DNA of 64,000 nt from Mauremys mutica (taxonomy: Eukaryota; Chordata; Testudines; Geoemydidae), in assembly GCF_020497125.1 (NCBI RefSeq), contig NC_059089.1:26433282-26497281 (forward strand), read 5' to 3'. Below the pieces are notes generated by a model, which was not told the origin of the DNA, did no database searches, and worked only from the letters and a program-made list of their open reading frames with translations. The number at the start of each line of letters is the position of its first letter. Position 1 is the stretch's first letter. Shown here one piece after another: positions 23,703 through 33,765 of this stretch. The position numbers were made by a program, and so were the translations under genes.

Positions 23703-24830
23703 AATTTTTCCTTTCATATTTGGGTTGTTCAGAAAAGAATTTCACATGGAACAATAATTCACTATATTAAACTAGGCACATATCTGTTGAGACTTAATTG
23801 AGGAAATTAAATTTTCTTTTCTAATTGAATTCTGTTGGTAATCTAAAGTAATTCTGTCTGGTCTGTCTAATTCGGCAATAATAGAGCCTGGATGTTGGAG
23901 CGGTGCACAAGAATGTAGCCCATGTTAAAAGGCTTCTTTACTGCCTAGAAGGACAGTATCTGAAAGCAGAATAACTAAAAACTCTCGTTTCATTTGATGT
24001 TACACATTTAACAAGTCCTTACACCTCTGTCCATATGAAAAAGACCATGCTCCACCGATCTTGGGAAAATTGAGTTTGGGTAAAAAAAACTGAATTAATT
24101 TTGTTTCACTCTAAGCACTTCCCTTATGTTTCAGATTTTGTACTGATGGACTGATGATATAATTTGCTTTAAAACCAGGTGGCCTCTTAGTTTCCATCTG
24201 GTGTGTCTATTACTCTGTCTCTAGTGAGAAGCATAGCATAGCTGTGCAAGCATCTGTACCCATGAGAGAAAACTCTTTACATTATCAAAACGTTCAAGGA
24301 GTCAGTATATACTCTTGCAACATCTTAAGTATCAGACATATTAGGGACTTGAGCCTCTGGAAGAGTCTTGTCTACATGTGTCCAAACTGACTACACAGCT
24401 AAGTTTACATTAGAGTTGTGGAAGAAACTTTTGCAACAAAACTCCAACCCAGTCAAATTCCCCTGGTCAAATGGTTTCAGGTCCTACTGATGCAATTGCC
24501 TTCAATTTACACAAACCTTTTGCTATATCTTCTTGTCTCTGGATTCCAGAGGTGGCATTGTTTTGGCAAAAAGTTTGCCTGAAACTAGGAATTTCAATTG
24601 ATAAACTCAGCAATTTAAGCCAAGATTTGTCATGAAGTTTCAGGTTAATGCAAAATAGAAACTTATCTTGGACCTTATGAAACCACACAAGTTAAACCTA
24701 CAGGCAAAAATAACTTATTCTAACCAAAATGTCTCTGGTAACAGGTTCTACACAGCACTGATTTATATGCTGTGGTGAGACTGGCGGCAAAGAGAGGTGG
24801 CTCTTCTACAAATCTAAAATGATATTCCAT
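23703..24830. other. No gene recognised
   Basis: AT-rich sequence. No feature supported. Confidence 0.3.
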
Positions 24831-24831
24831 T

Positions 24832-24990
24832 TAGATTGTAATCTCTTTATGTAAGAGAACATTGGTTTAGGAAGGAGGGCAGGGTTGTCTGAGCATGGGG
24901 TATACAGTGCCTAGTGTAGTGGTGCCCCAATCTCAGAGGTAGGCCTGTAGATACTACCTCAATGCAAATAATAAATAACAAATACAATAT
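24832..24990 (+). repeat. L2/MIR-type retroposon tail
   Basis: 'tagattgtaatctctttatg', 'gggcagggttgtctgagc', 'tacagtgcctagtgtag' and 'atgcaaataataaataac' follow the order of the widespread amniote L2-type 3' end, which closes with short A/T repeats. A related piece lies at 46820-46925. Confidence 0.6.
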
Positions 24991-25566
24991 GTTATCGATA
25001 AAGTACCTTTGATATTGTGTATTGGAACTGTCCTCTCAAGCCAACTCTAGTCCAGTTGCAGGGTTTCTAAAATAATTCTTAAACATAAGAGGTTTAAGGA
25101 ACAGAGCAGATGAGATATAACTGATAACAGAGTCACAAAGTGGGGGAGTTTGCTGTGTGCTGAATGTTCTGCCCCAGCCTAGTTTGACTGGCCACATTGT
25201 CTGGTATGTCAAATCCACATACAGGGTAACAACAACATACGATGAGAGATCCTCCTTTTTAGGAGAAAATACAAATGGAACCATTGGAGTGGAAGTCAAA
25301 GGTGAGGAATCAAGAATACGTTAAAACTGCCCCGTAGATCTGTATATTTACACCCAAGTCCCAAACAATGCTCCTTTTGTGGCACTCCTTGAGAATTAAT
25401 GAGCTGCTTCAAGGTTACCCTTTGTCTTAATTTCACCATTAGTCATACATGTGAGGAAGATGTGTTTGAAATCAAACAGGAGCGGGTATTGTGGAAAAGA
25501 TGGAAAACCCTGCCTAGTTGATATCTACATGTATCTATCACTAATGTTAAAAAGCATAATGCCCTG
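24991..25566. other. No gene recognised
   Basis: No exon or nameable repeat was seen. Confidence 0.25.
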
Positions 25567-26795
25567 TGTGATGGTTTCTGGGATACCCAGGACTGAGAGT
25601 CACCTTCTTACCCCCAGCCTCCAGTGTGAGGGAGTCTTGCTTGTGGTAACTGGGTGCTAGCTCCCTGACACCGCCAACTTGTTAGTCATTCAAGGATTTG
25701 CCGCTAGGCTATGCCAGCCTTGTCTTTGCCTTGCAGGTTAACAATAGGTGAACCCCAATCCCCAAATCTCTTTGAATCATTCCTCTGTGATATCCAGCCC
25801 AACACTGGCTACTCACAGAAATCTCAAATATTCTGCAACCCAAGGAAACAGTGTGACCCAGTTTAGTAGTTTTACATTAAATCACTGCTCCTGTTTAACT
25901 GTGAGCACTTATAAATCGTCTTACTTTTGTTTTATTAAGAAAGAATGGAGAGTTAACTAGAAACAAGAGAGAGAATGGTAGAAACTAATTTACAATACAA
26001 AACAAAATCATAAAGTGTGAACCTGGGTCTACACTTAAGTTACCTTTCCTATCTAATAAAGTAGTTTTCCCCTCAAAGTTTGGGCTGTTGCAGAGCTGGC
26101 TGGAATCAGGATCCAATTTTTCAGGAGAGCCAGGATGTCTCCTCAGTGAAAGGATGTAGAGTGTCTTTCCCCCTCCTCTGTTATACTGAAATAGTCTTTT
26201 GTCTTTAGTCATAGACAGGGCAAACTGGTCTGCTGTAATGTTCCATTTTTACCTCCAAGTGGTTTTGATTGTTTGCAGTTGTCTGATGGTTTTCCATTGA
26301 TAGTCTTGAGAAGGAATAAGGCTAGTCAACTGAGCCTTGCATTACCTCACTGGCTAAACATGGCAGGATGACAGCTCCTTTTCGAATTGGCCATCACCAA
26401 GACTTATTATCCTCTGGTGACAAACTTCTACTCCAAGTCCATAAAGTATACTTTCCATATAAAGCGACAAAGAGTCCTGTGGCACCGTATAGACTAGCAG
26501 ATGTATTGGAGCATAGGCTTTTGTGGATGAATATCCACTTCGTCAGATGCATGCTTTATAGTCTGTTAGTCTATAAGGTGCCACGGGACTCTTTGTCGCT
26601 TTTTACAGATCCAGACTAACAGGGCTACCCCTCTGATACTTGACTTTCCATATAGTTACATTGTTCCTTAATATTACCTCTACGTACATCTCACAATGAT
26701 TGTCTTGATAGTCATAAGCTTTATGTAGATACCTTACATATTACTTTTTATGGGTAAATATACTGCAAGACATGGTTGGTGTAATGAATGTGTCA
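25567..26795 (-). mobile_element. Endogenous-retrovirus LTR, reverse strand, carrying a Penelope insert
   Basis: Begins TGTGATGG and ends GTGTCA, flanked by gccctg (25561-25566) and gctctg (26796-26801), a six-base duplication with one mismatch. Read in reverse, an AATAAAA signal lies at about 25932. The Penelope-like insert at 26462-26642 plus one TSD copy (193 bases) removed leaves an LTR of about 1036 bases. No internal viral genes adjoin it. Family assignment is from remembered turtle LTR text ('tggtttctgggata'). Confidence 0.65.
26462..26642. mobile_element. Penelope-like repeat pair (copy A) with 12-bp TSD
   Basis: An inverted pair of the repeat unit: reverse at 26462-26550, forward tail at 26551-26642 ending 'agactaacagggctacccct'. 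A perfect 12-bp duplication, actttccatata, flanks it (26450-26461 and 26643-26654). The reverse arm holds a hammerhead-like core (reverse strand 26546 to 26509): CTGACGA, a GTGGAT/ATCCAC stem, AAAA in place of GAAA, then GCCTATGCTC. The terminal-repeat character and head-to-head arrangement fit Penelope-like elements; that assignment rests on family knowledge. Confidence 0.65.
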
Positions 26796-26849
26796 GCTCT
26801 GAGAGTCGTTTGCAAAGAATAGGGGACCGTTTGACCCTTTAGGCCAAGT

Positions 26850-27135
26850 TTAAAACTAGAAACTTTTGCTGGTATAGCAATTTTGATTAGGGGCATGATT
26901 GTGTTGCACCATTTCTATACCTGCAAAAGCCCTAGTGTAGATGTAGTTATATTGGCATAAAAGTGCTCTTGCTGGTATAGTTTATTTTGCTCATCAAACT
27001 TGTATAAGCTCTACTAACAAAAGTATTTATTTTACCTGTGTAATTTGTATGCATGTGCCCTGGGAAGGTTTTTATAAGAACATACCTGTGTAACTATACC
27101 AGTAAACTGTTTTGAGTGTAAACTAGACTTTAGTT
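26850..27135. mobile_element. Old MITE-like repeat (weak)
   Basis: Phrases such as 'ttgctggtatagcaattttg', 'gccctagtgtagatgtagtt' and 'ataccagtaaactgttttga' resemble a decayed inverted-repeat DNA transposon found in reptiles and birds and related to 58735-58990. The ends were not resolved. Confidence 0.35.
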
Positions 27136-28059
27136 TACAAAAACATAATTTTACAAATAAAATATATTTTTCACCATATAAAAACTGTTTGTCAAAGCTG
27201 GGTGAGAAGCATAAACAATGAAATCAGAGTAGTTAATTTCACCTTTGGGTTCTCTTTCACTAGTTAAAAAAAAACTATTACATTTAGTTTTAAAGTACAG
27301 CAGAGGGATGTTTACATCTTCCCTTCTCTACAAAATAGTATTTTATTTAAAAAAGAAAAACTTCATGGAAATATTTCTGTTCCTGTTGTTTTGAAAAATC
27401 ATATTGAATCTATAGCAAAGCCCAAATTTTAGATTTGGACTAAGGCTCCAATCCTCTACCCACTTATTCAAGGCTTACTTTTATAAAACTAGTCCTGTTG
27501 ACTTCACTGTCCTTAATGTTTAGTGCATGTGTGCTTGTAAGATGGGACACCTAAGTTGAATGTCTTTTGAATGGACATAATGTACATACATTTTTCTTTT
27601 CCTATTGATATAGAGTTTTTTCCCCCAACATTTACATCTTTGACTTTGCCTTTGTTACAACTAATTTCTAACTCTTTTACTGTCACTGCTCATTTCCTGT
27701 TAAGCATAGAGGTGGAGGGGAATTTTGTCTGGATCACAAGTGGGAAACAAAAGGTATAAATTAACAAAATGACTAAGTACATATGTGCACCCTGTCACTC
27801 TCAGGGGGAAAAGACGTGAGCATTGTCTTCTGACATATAAATCATTTGAGAAAGTAATTTTCTGTGGGAGTAAAGGTGACGAGACTGTGATGGTGGTGGG
27901 AGGGCATTTCTAATTTTGTTTTCCACAGTACAGTTTTGCTGTTGCTATGACTCATCTTAGGATGTGGAAAAACCCACAAGTTAAAAACAGAAGTTTAACA
28001 AACTTGCAGGTAAATTTCTCTCTATTATTTCTATCAGTAGTTCAGTACTCAAGTCCCTG
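27136..28059. other. No gene recognised; upstream flank of the CpG island
   Basis: AT-rich sequence with no supported feature. Confidence 0.25.
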
Positions 28060-28870
28060 CTGGCAGGATTGGTAGAATTCCAGCAGGCAGTAGGGCTCGA
28101 GCTCAGCGCAGCCCTAGCTGCTGTTAGCCCTAGTTCGGGAGCACCTACAGGCCTGAGGTGGGTGTGGGGTCCTGCTGTGTCAGGCGCTGTACAAACGCGG
28201 AGGGCGCAGGAGCTGTTCCTGCTTGTGGCCATGGCCCCTGCAAGCCACAGGCCAGCCTCCCCCCCAGAGAGCTGGGGGGCCCGTACATCCCCCTCGCGGA
28301 GGGGCTCCCCTTGCGCCCCGGTCCCCCCCAGTGCCCCTCTGGGCGGCCGGTGCCCTCCCCGAGCGAAGCCTCAACAGGCCTGGCGCCGCCATGCTCCCAC
28401 TCCTGGGGCCGGACCCTTCGCGCCCAGGGGGTGTCTGCCCGGGCTCCAGGCTCCCCGGGCTGAGGCGGGCCGAGCCACCCCGGGGGGACGCCCCGGCCCT
28501 GCCTCAACCCCCAACTCTGGGCCCGGGCCAGGCCGGCGCGCGCTCCCGGGCGGCAGGGCCTGCGTGGCAGCCGGGGCGGCGCGCGCCCGCGTAGGGGGCG
28601 GGAGCCGAGCAGGAGGCGCGGGCCCGGGTGGGGGCGTCGGGAGCGCGCGGCGAAGTTGTGTCCAGGACTCGCTGCCGCGGACTCGGAGCGGGGCTGCGGG
28701 ACTCAGCCGCCGGCCGCCCGGGACTCGCCGCCGCGCCTCCAGCCGCAGGTAAGGGGCCGCCGCGCAGCCCGGAGCTCGCCCCAACGTCCGCTGCTCCTGA
28801 GGGGTCACCCTGGCCCCGCGCGCCCCGCGGCGGGGCCCTCCCGGGAGGCAACAAGTGTGGGCGGGTGGGT
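28060..28870 (+). promoter_or_regulatory. CpG island promoter
   Basis: An abrupt change from AT-rich flank to very GC- and CpG-rich DNA (dense CGCG, GCCGCC and GGCGGC text). A GC box, 'gggggcgggag', lies near 28594-28604, just upstream of the probable first exon. TSS-type architecture is without TATA. Large ORFs in both directions (for example 28069-28752 forward) result from few stop codons in GC-rich DNA and show no recognisable protein. Confidence 0.8.
28640..28748 (+). other. Probable non-coding first exon ending at a splice donor
   Basis: The sequence 'ccagccgcag' followed by GTAAGGGG gives a strong 5' splice site at 28748/28749 (CAG|GTAAGG) inside the CpG island. Upstream is purine/GC-rich UTR-like sequence with no in-frame ATG that reads well into the donor. 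This is the classical shape of a 5' UTR exon of a widely expressed vertebrate gene running rightwards. The exon start is a guess (28640 +/- 60) and the gene cannot be identified. Confidence 0.5.
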
Positions 28871-29240
28871 GTGTGGTGTGTGTGCTCTGCTGTGCGTGTG
28901 GGGGGGTGTGTATGGGGTGCTGTGCTGGGGGTCTGTGCTCTGTGTGGGGTGTGTGTGCGTGGAGTGATCTGCTGTGTGTGGTATGGGGTGTGTGTGCGTG
29001 GTGTGCTCTGGTGTGCGTGGGGGTGTGCGCCGTGTGTGTTGTGCTCTGCTCTGTGTAGGGTGTGTGTGTGTGGGGGGGCTGTGCTGTGTGTGTGGGGTGT
29101 GTGTGTGTTGTGCTCTGCTCTGTGTGTGTGTGTGTGTGTGTGGGGTGTGTGTCTGCGTGGGCTGTGCTGTGTGTGTGGGGTGTGTGTGTGTGTGTTGTGC
29201 TCTGCTCTGCTCTGTGTGGGTGTGGGTGTGGGGGGTGCAC
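28855..29240. repeat. TG-rich minisatellite
   Basis: About 390 bases of G/T-only-like text made of units 'gtgtgtg...ttgtgctctgctctg', repeated at a period of roughly 60-80 bases with shorter (TG)n blocks inside. It starts about 100 bases into the putative first intron. All long reading frames here (up to 355 codons on the reverse strand, rich in His/Thr/Pro) are repeat artefacts. Confidence 0.9.
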
Positions 29241-29860
29241 TGAGCCCCTGGGACCAGGCACTGGGGCTGGCCACTGTCCTGCCTGGGCCGGGCAAAGGCT
29301 CGTGACACATGGGCTGGCCTGCAGGGGCCTGGGGAAGGCCGGTGGTAGGGGGCATGTGGACTGGCCACTGTCCTGCAGGGCCTTTTGGGAAGGCTCGTGG
29401 ACTTGCTGCTGTTCTGCAGGGGCTGGGGGAAGGTCCATGTCGCAAGAGAACAGGACTTGCTGGTCTCTCCTTTTGGGACATCTGTCTCCATTCTGTCACT
29501 TTTTTTCCCCGAAGGTATTTAGTGGCCAGGTTAGGGACCGACTTGGGTGTAATGCTCAGGAACAGTATTCTGGAGTTTTTCCTGCTACCTAAGCTTGCCT
29601 GCCTGCCTGCCTTCCTTTCCTTAGATGGTGTCTTTCTGTAGCATCCAGGCAGGTGTTTGTGGTATCATTAGGAGAAAAGGACTAGAGTCAGACATGGAAA
29701 AGTCCTATGAGGACCTATTACTTCTTCCTACCCTCTACAGAGCTAGTGCAGGGTTGTTTCCTAATGTATATTTTTGTGCTTTGTTCATTCTAAATGTTCC
29801 AGGCAAATAGGGCTTTCACCACGTCCTCTGGGAGACTAGTCCATAACAGACTAGATTGGA
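29241..29860. other. No gene recognised; host sequence of a hAT insert
   Basis: 29280-29450 has a loose tandem character ('tggccactgtcctgc..gggc', about 60-80 base period). 29640-29855 resembles an old interspersed repeat that resumes after the hAT MITE at 30223. Confidence 0.35.
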
Positions 29861-30222
29861 CAGTGGTTCTCAACCAGAGGTCTGGGGCACCCTGGGGGAC
29901 CACAAGCAGGTTTCAGGGGGTCTGCCCAATAAGGACAGTGTTAGACTCATTGGGGCCCAGGGCAGAAAGCAGAACCCCACCACAGGGTCTGAAGCCCAGG
30001 GCTCTGAACCTCATAATTCGGTGTTGAAGCCGAAGTCTGAGCAGTGTAGCTTCATGGGGACCCCCTGTGGTGTGGGGCCCCAGGCAACTGCCCTGTTTGC
30101 TACCCCTTAATGCAGGCCCTTGCTTTTATATGCAGAAAAACAGTTGCTGTGGCACAGGTGGGCCGTGGAGTTTTTATAGCATGTTGAGGGGGCCTAAGAA
30201 AGAAAAAGGTTGACACCCCCTG
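29861..30222. mobile_element. hAT-type MITE
   Basis: Starts CAGTGGTTCTCAACC and ends GGTTGACACCCCCTG, the TIR form of an abundant amniote hAT MITE family. The direct repeat gactaga (29849-29855 and 30223-30229) brackets it, with five extra bases on the left. It is the same family as 56673-57037, sharing 'cttttatatgcagaaaaaca'. Confidence 0.82.
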
Positions 30223-30803
30223 GACTAGAACTCACTGTCAAGAATAGCATCATAGTGTCACAGAGTAATGTGCTAGTGGACTGGGAGCATGTGGACATCA
30301 GTCTTAATGTAGGGGAAAGAAACAACGTAAATATGAGAGGCAGAGAGAGGAGGAGGAGATAAGTGATCTTTGAAGAAATTTGAGAAGTGTTGAGCGATAA
30401 TGCCACGGCTCCCTTTGGCCATGTGACTTTCCCCGTTTACTGCAACTCTTGATTTTGGGACTAACCCATATCTGGACAAATCTGAGAAAAGAGTTGAAAT
30501 GACCCCAAAATGCAGTATTCCCCCCTCTTGGATGGAGGTTTGTTGATCTATAAGTGCTGTTAGGAAAGGTGTTAGTAGGCAACGTTGCTTCTGGAGTTAA
30601 GCAAGGTTAAAATTACTCTAAAAATAGGGCTATTTGTGTGGTTTTATGTGGGTTGGTGTCAGGTTGCACTTTTTTTTTTTTAACATTAGAGATGGTGGTG
30701 CTGCCAGATACATATGCCTTAGCCAGCGGTTCCAACATATTTCTGTTCTGATCTGGAAAAGAGAAATCACCTCATGGAATAGGTCCTCTACTTTCCCCTG
30801 AAA
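30223..30803. other. No gene recognised
   Basis: A continuation of the old repeat (actcactgtcaagaa) and then unassigned sequence. Confidence 0.25.
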
Positions 30804-31203
30804 CAGTGGTTCTCAACCAGTGGTATGTGTACCCCTGGGAAGTGCTCAGAGGTCTTCTGGGAGTACATCAACTCATTTAGATATTTGCCTAGGTTTACAA
30901 CAGGCTACATAAAAAGCACTAGTGAAGTCAGTACAAACTAAAATTTCATAGACAATGATTTGTTTATACTGCTCTGTATACTATACACTGAAATGTAAGC
31001 ACAATATTTATATTTCAGTTGATTTTTTTATAATTATATGGTGGTAATGAGAAAGTAAGCAATTTTTCAGTAACTGTGCAGTGAGACTTCAGTATTTTTA
31101 TGTCTGATTTTGTAAGTTTTTAAGTGAGGTGAAACTTGAGAGTACACAAAACAAATCAGACTCTTGCAAGGGGTACAGTAGTATGGAAAGGTTAAGACCC
31201 ACT
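30804..31203. mobile_element. hAT-type MITE, AT-rich family
   Basis: Begins CAGTGGTTCTCAACCAGTGG and ends near 'ggttaagacccact', whose complement resembles the same TIR with changes. The interior ('gtgtacccctgggaagtgct', 'gcaaggggtacagtag') is itself weakly palindromic at the ends. The TSD is not clear. It differs from 29861 in its interior, so it is a distinct family sharing a TIR. Confidence 0.65.
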
Positions 31204-31463
31204 TCTCTAAAATCCTTTACCTTCTCTACTGCCTTCTCTTCTGTGGGCTTGTGGGCCATGAATAGAGCTCTGCAATCACTGGTTAGTCTATGGACTCTAG
31301 TCTGAGAACTTCTCTACCTCCAGACATATTCCATTTGGGGACTTGTCTGTTTGTTGTTTTTTAACGTTCTGCTGAACATTTTAAGAGAGAAGAGCCCTAA
31401 CTAGTCTTAGAGTGCTTTATTTTCTGTTATTTTTAAATGATGTATAGTACTCGGCTCTATGAG

Positions 31464-31881
31464 CTAAGAGGTGAAAACATTATCTAAAAGTTGTATCTGG
31501 AATAAAATCAGTACATTTGGAGACACAAAATCTCTCTGTAGTTGGAATATTTGATTTGGACTGAACAGTGAAATACCATTTTCTTTAACATGTTCTTCAA
31601 TCCAAAGTGTGATTTGCACTATTTTAGAAAGATGAACAGCTTTCTTAAACAACTCCATCTGTCTGTGTATTTTTATCAATGAGAGTTCTACGGTATGTCA
31701 CAGAATAAATAATCTGATAGGAAATACTATGATGATTGAAAGTTTGGTGAAGCAAATTCCTTATATGAACTTCTTTCTGTCCTCCGACTGTCTCCTTTAA
31801 TATTTTATGAAGCAGTACAAGGAAACATTTAATGTATGTGACATTTACACTGTGTTGATATTTTGACATATTTCTTGACAC
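31464..31881 (-). pseudogene. Two overlapping reverse frames; possible frameshifted coding remnant
   Basis: Reverse strand 31881-31645 is open for 78 codons (MSRNMSKYQHSV...) and 31679-31464 for 71 codons (MIKIHRQMELFKKAVHL...), overlapping by 35 bases. This is what one ancestral frame with a single-base indel near 31660 would leave in AT-rich DNA where stops are frequent. The residue mix looks like a soluble alpha-helical protein (VHLSKIVQITLWIEEHVKEN). I do not recognise the protein, and no introns, poly(A) tail or TSD was found, so chance remains possible. Confidence 0.3.
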
Positions 31882-32635
31882 TGAGTCAAACTTTTATTGT
31901 CAGAATAATTTTATTCCTGTGGATTTTCTGTCTGAAAACCAAGTTATTTTTTGTTTGTGGAACTTGTTTTAGGCTAGGGCTGCTGTACTATTTCCTATGG
32001 CTTACATTTTAAAAATAGTGGGGGATGGGTGGGGGAAGCCTTCACTGTAATGGAAGAGAAGTGTTGCCAGTGAGAAGTGAGATTTCAAAATGCAAAGAGG
32101 AACTCATTAGTACAAAATCAACATTTTTTCCTGTTTTAATAATCGCAGTTATGGGTACTAACATGCAAAAACAGTCATCCTCCTCCATCTCCATGAAAGA
32201 AATATAATTAAACTAAGGAGAAGAATTCCAGGAAAAGAATGTCACAATAACTTGATTGTGAGTTTTGTTCTGGTTATGGTGTTCTAAACTGTTCAGTTTT
32301 TCATGAAAGTTTATGAAATTTCAGTTTTGTTTAGTTCTGTGAAAAGTGAGCAAAGTTAATAGCAATTCAAAACCCTTATGCCCATGTCTGCCCTGGAAAT
32401 GGAGTTTATTTATAACATGTGCTTTCCCCCTCCTGCCTGACAGTCACTGTTCAGGTGTATCACACTTTGTACTGAATACTTTTGGCCTAAATTGTCTTTT
32501 CTAATCGCTCCCCCTAAAGGAGGAAGAGCTGCAGTAGCAAATGATATGAAACTTATGTTTGTAATTTACCTAAGTGCTTTTTGGTTTTATTCAGAGATTA
32601 CTGATGTCTTGAAAGGAAGAAGAACGAGAAGTAAT

Positions 32636-32850
32636 AATGGCACCTTAGAGACTAACAAATTTATTTGAGCATAAACTTTTGTGGGCTAAAACCCACTTCA
32701 TTGGATGTATTTTCCACTGCATGCATCTGATGAAGTGGGTTTTAGCCCACGAAAGCTTATGCTCAAATAAATTTGTTAGTCTCTAAGGTGCCACAAGTAC
32801 TCCTTGTTCTTTTTGCTGATACAGACTAACACGGCTACCACTGTGAAACC
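32636..32850. mobile_element. Penelope-like repeat pair (copy B) with hammerhead-like core
   Basis: Two arms of the same repeat in inverted orientation: reverse 32638-32704 and forward 32721-32850, with a spacer of about 20 bases. The forward arm ends with the family tail 'agactaacacggctaccact'. Its core at 32727-32764 reads CTGATGA, then GTGGG-TTTTAG-CCCAC, GAAA and GCTTATGCTC. The arms are nearly identical, so the RNA would fold into a long hairpin. The reverse arm's core is mutated (CCAATGA and AAAA). No coding region is present. Confidence 0.7.
32727..32764 (+). ncRNA. Hammerhead-ribozyme-like motif in Penelope-like repeat
   Basis: The order CUGAUGA - 5-bp stem II (GUGGG/CCCAC) with a six-base loop - GAAA - short stem III (AGC/GCU with loop UUAU) - C matches the conserved core of a minimal type I hammerhead, with predicted cleavage after C at 32764. 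Caveats: one extra A (32734) sits between CUGAUGA and stem II, and no convincing stem I is formed by the flanks in cis. Hammerheads are an established feature of Penelope-like terminal repeats; activity here is inference. Confidence 0.5.
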
Positions 32851-32889
32851 TGTTTAAATGGAAAATATTTCTTGCACTGTGTGGTCTAT

Positions 32890-33090
32890 TCACATAAATT
32901 ACGTAGTACGATATAGTACTCTGAGCAACGGACTAAGAGCCAGAACCTCCTGATTCTGACTTTTCCTCCCCACCTCAATTTCCTCATCTGTAAAATGTGA
33001 ATATTTCAACTCCAAGATGTACTGTGAAGATTAATTAGGTGATACATACAGAACTTTGAAGATGGGAGGAGCCATAAGTGCTAAATATCT
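32890..33090 (+). repeat. MIR-type SINE
   Basis: 'gcaacggactaagagccaga', 'tcaatttcctcatctgtaaa' plus 'atgtgaata', and 'gtgaagattaattaggtgat' lie in MIR order. Confidence 0.8.
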
Positions 33091-33724
33091 TTCACATCAA
33101 GGCACTGAAAAATTGACTTCAACAAGCAAACAGAAAAAATCAGACAATGCAAACTAGAACAGTCAGTAGGGTAAATAGGGTAAGAAGTGAAAAATACAAA
33201 CATCTTCAATTTATGTTTAAAGCAAGAAAAGTCATCAGTGTGCATCTTGGATGGGATGAGGGAGTTGCATTACACAAGAAAAACACAAGCAAAAGCTAAA
33301 CAATGAATTACAGAACTGTGGACATCAGTGTAAGATCCAATACCGAGCAATGAAACAGTCTTTAGTTGGGGGACACAGCATCTCAGAAACCAAATTAGTC
33401 TTATAACTACATGTGTGATTTAAACATTTTCTAATTTACTGCTGTTAGATTTGCATGATGTGGAAGAGGCAGTTCATGGCTCTGACAGCTATGAAACTTG
33501 GTTTCCTCTCTACCAGATCAGAAATCAGTGGAAGTTCATTACAGAAAACAGAGTGGCTTTTAATATTTAAACAAACTTTCCTTTTTGCATTGTGGCTTAT
33601 CACTAGGAGGTTACTCAACATGTTAAGGTCAAGATAAAAATCATGTATTAACATATTCTTAACATCTTTAGAATTTTATATTGAGTTTCAGTACATTGAT
33701 TGTACTTCAGAGAGAGAGAGGGGC
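33091..33724. other. No gene recognised
   Basis: Unassigned. Two mirror-strand ORFs of 60-69 codons at 33445-33654 have no recognisable content. Confidence 0.25.
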
Positions 33725-33765
33725 ATGATAGTGTGGTCTGAGCAGAGAATTAGGAGCCTCTAACT
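33725..33765 (+). repeat. MIR-type SINE, left piece
   Basis: 'atgatagtgtggtctgagca' followed by 'gagaattaggagcctctaac' is the start of a MIR. The hAT MITE at 33766 interrupts it and the remainder is at 34385-34530. Confidence 0.65.

Noticed and set aside
28069..28752. 227-codon forward ORF and several overlapping ORFs in the CpG island
   Set aside because: GC-rich DNA has few stops; both strands and all frames are open, and no domain or codon pattern is recognisable.
28371..29438. 355-codon reverse ORF rich in His/Thr/Pro
   Set aside because: It is a translation of the TG minisatellite plus GC-rich flank.
30804..31203. 8-bp TSD around the hAT MITE
   Set aside because: ccctgaaa and the bases after 31203 do not match convincingly, so no TSD is claimed.
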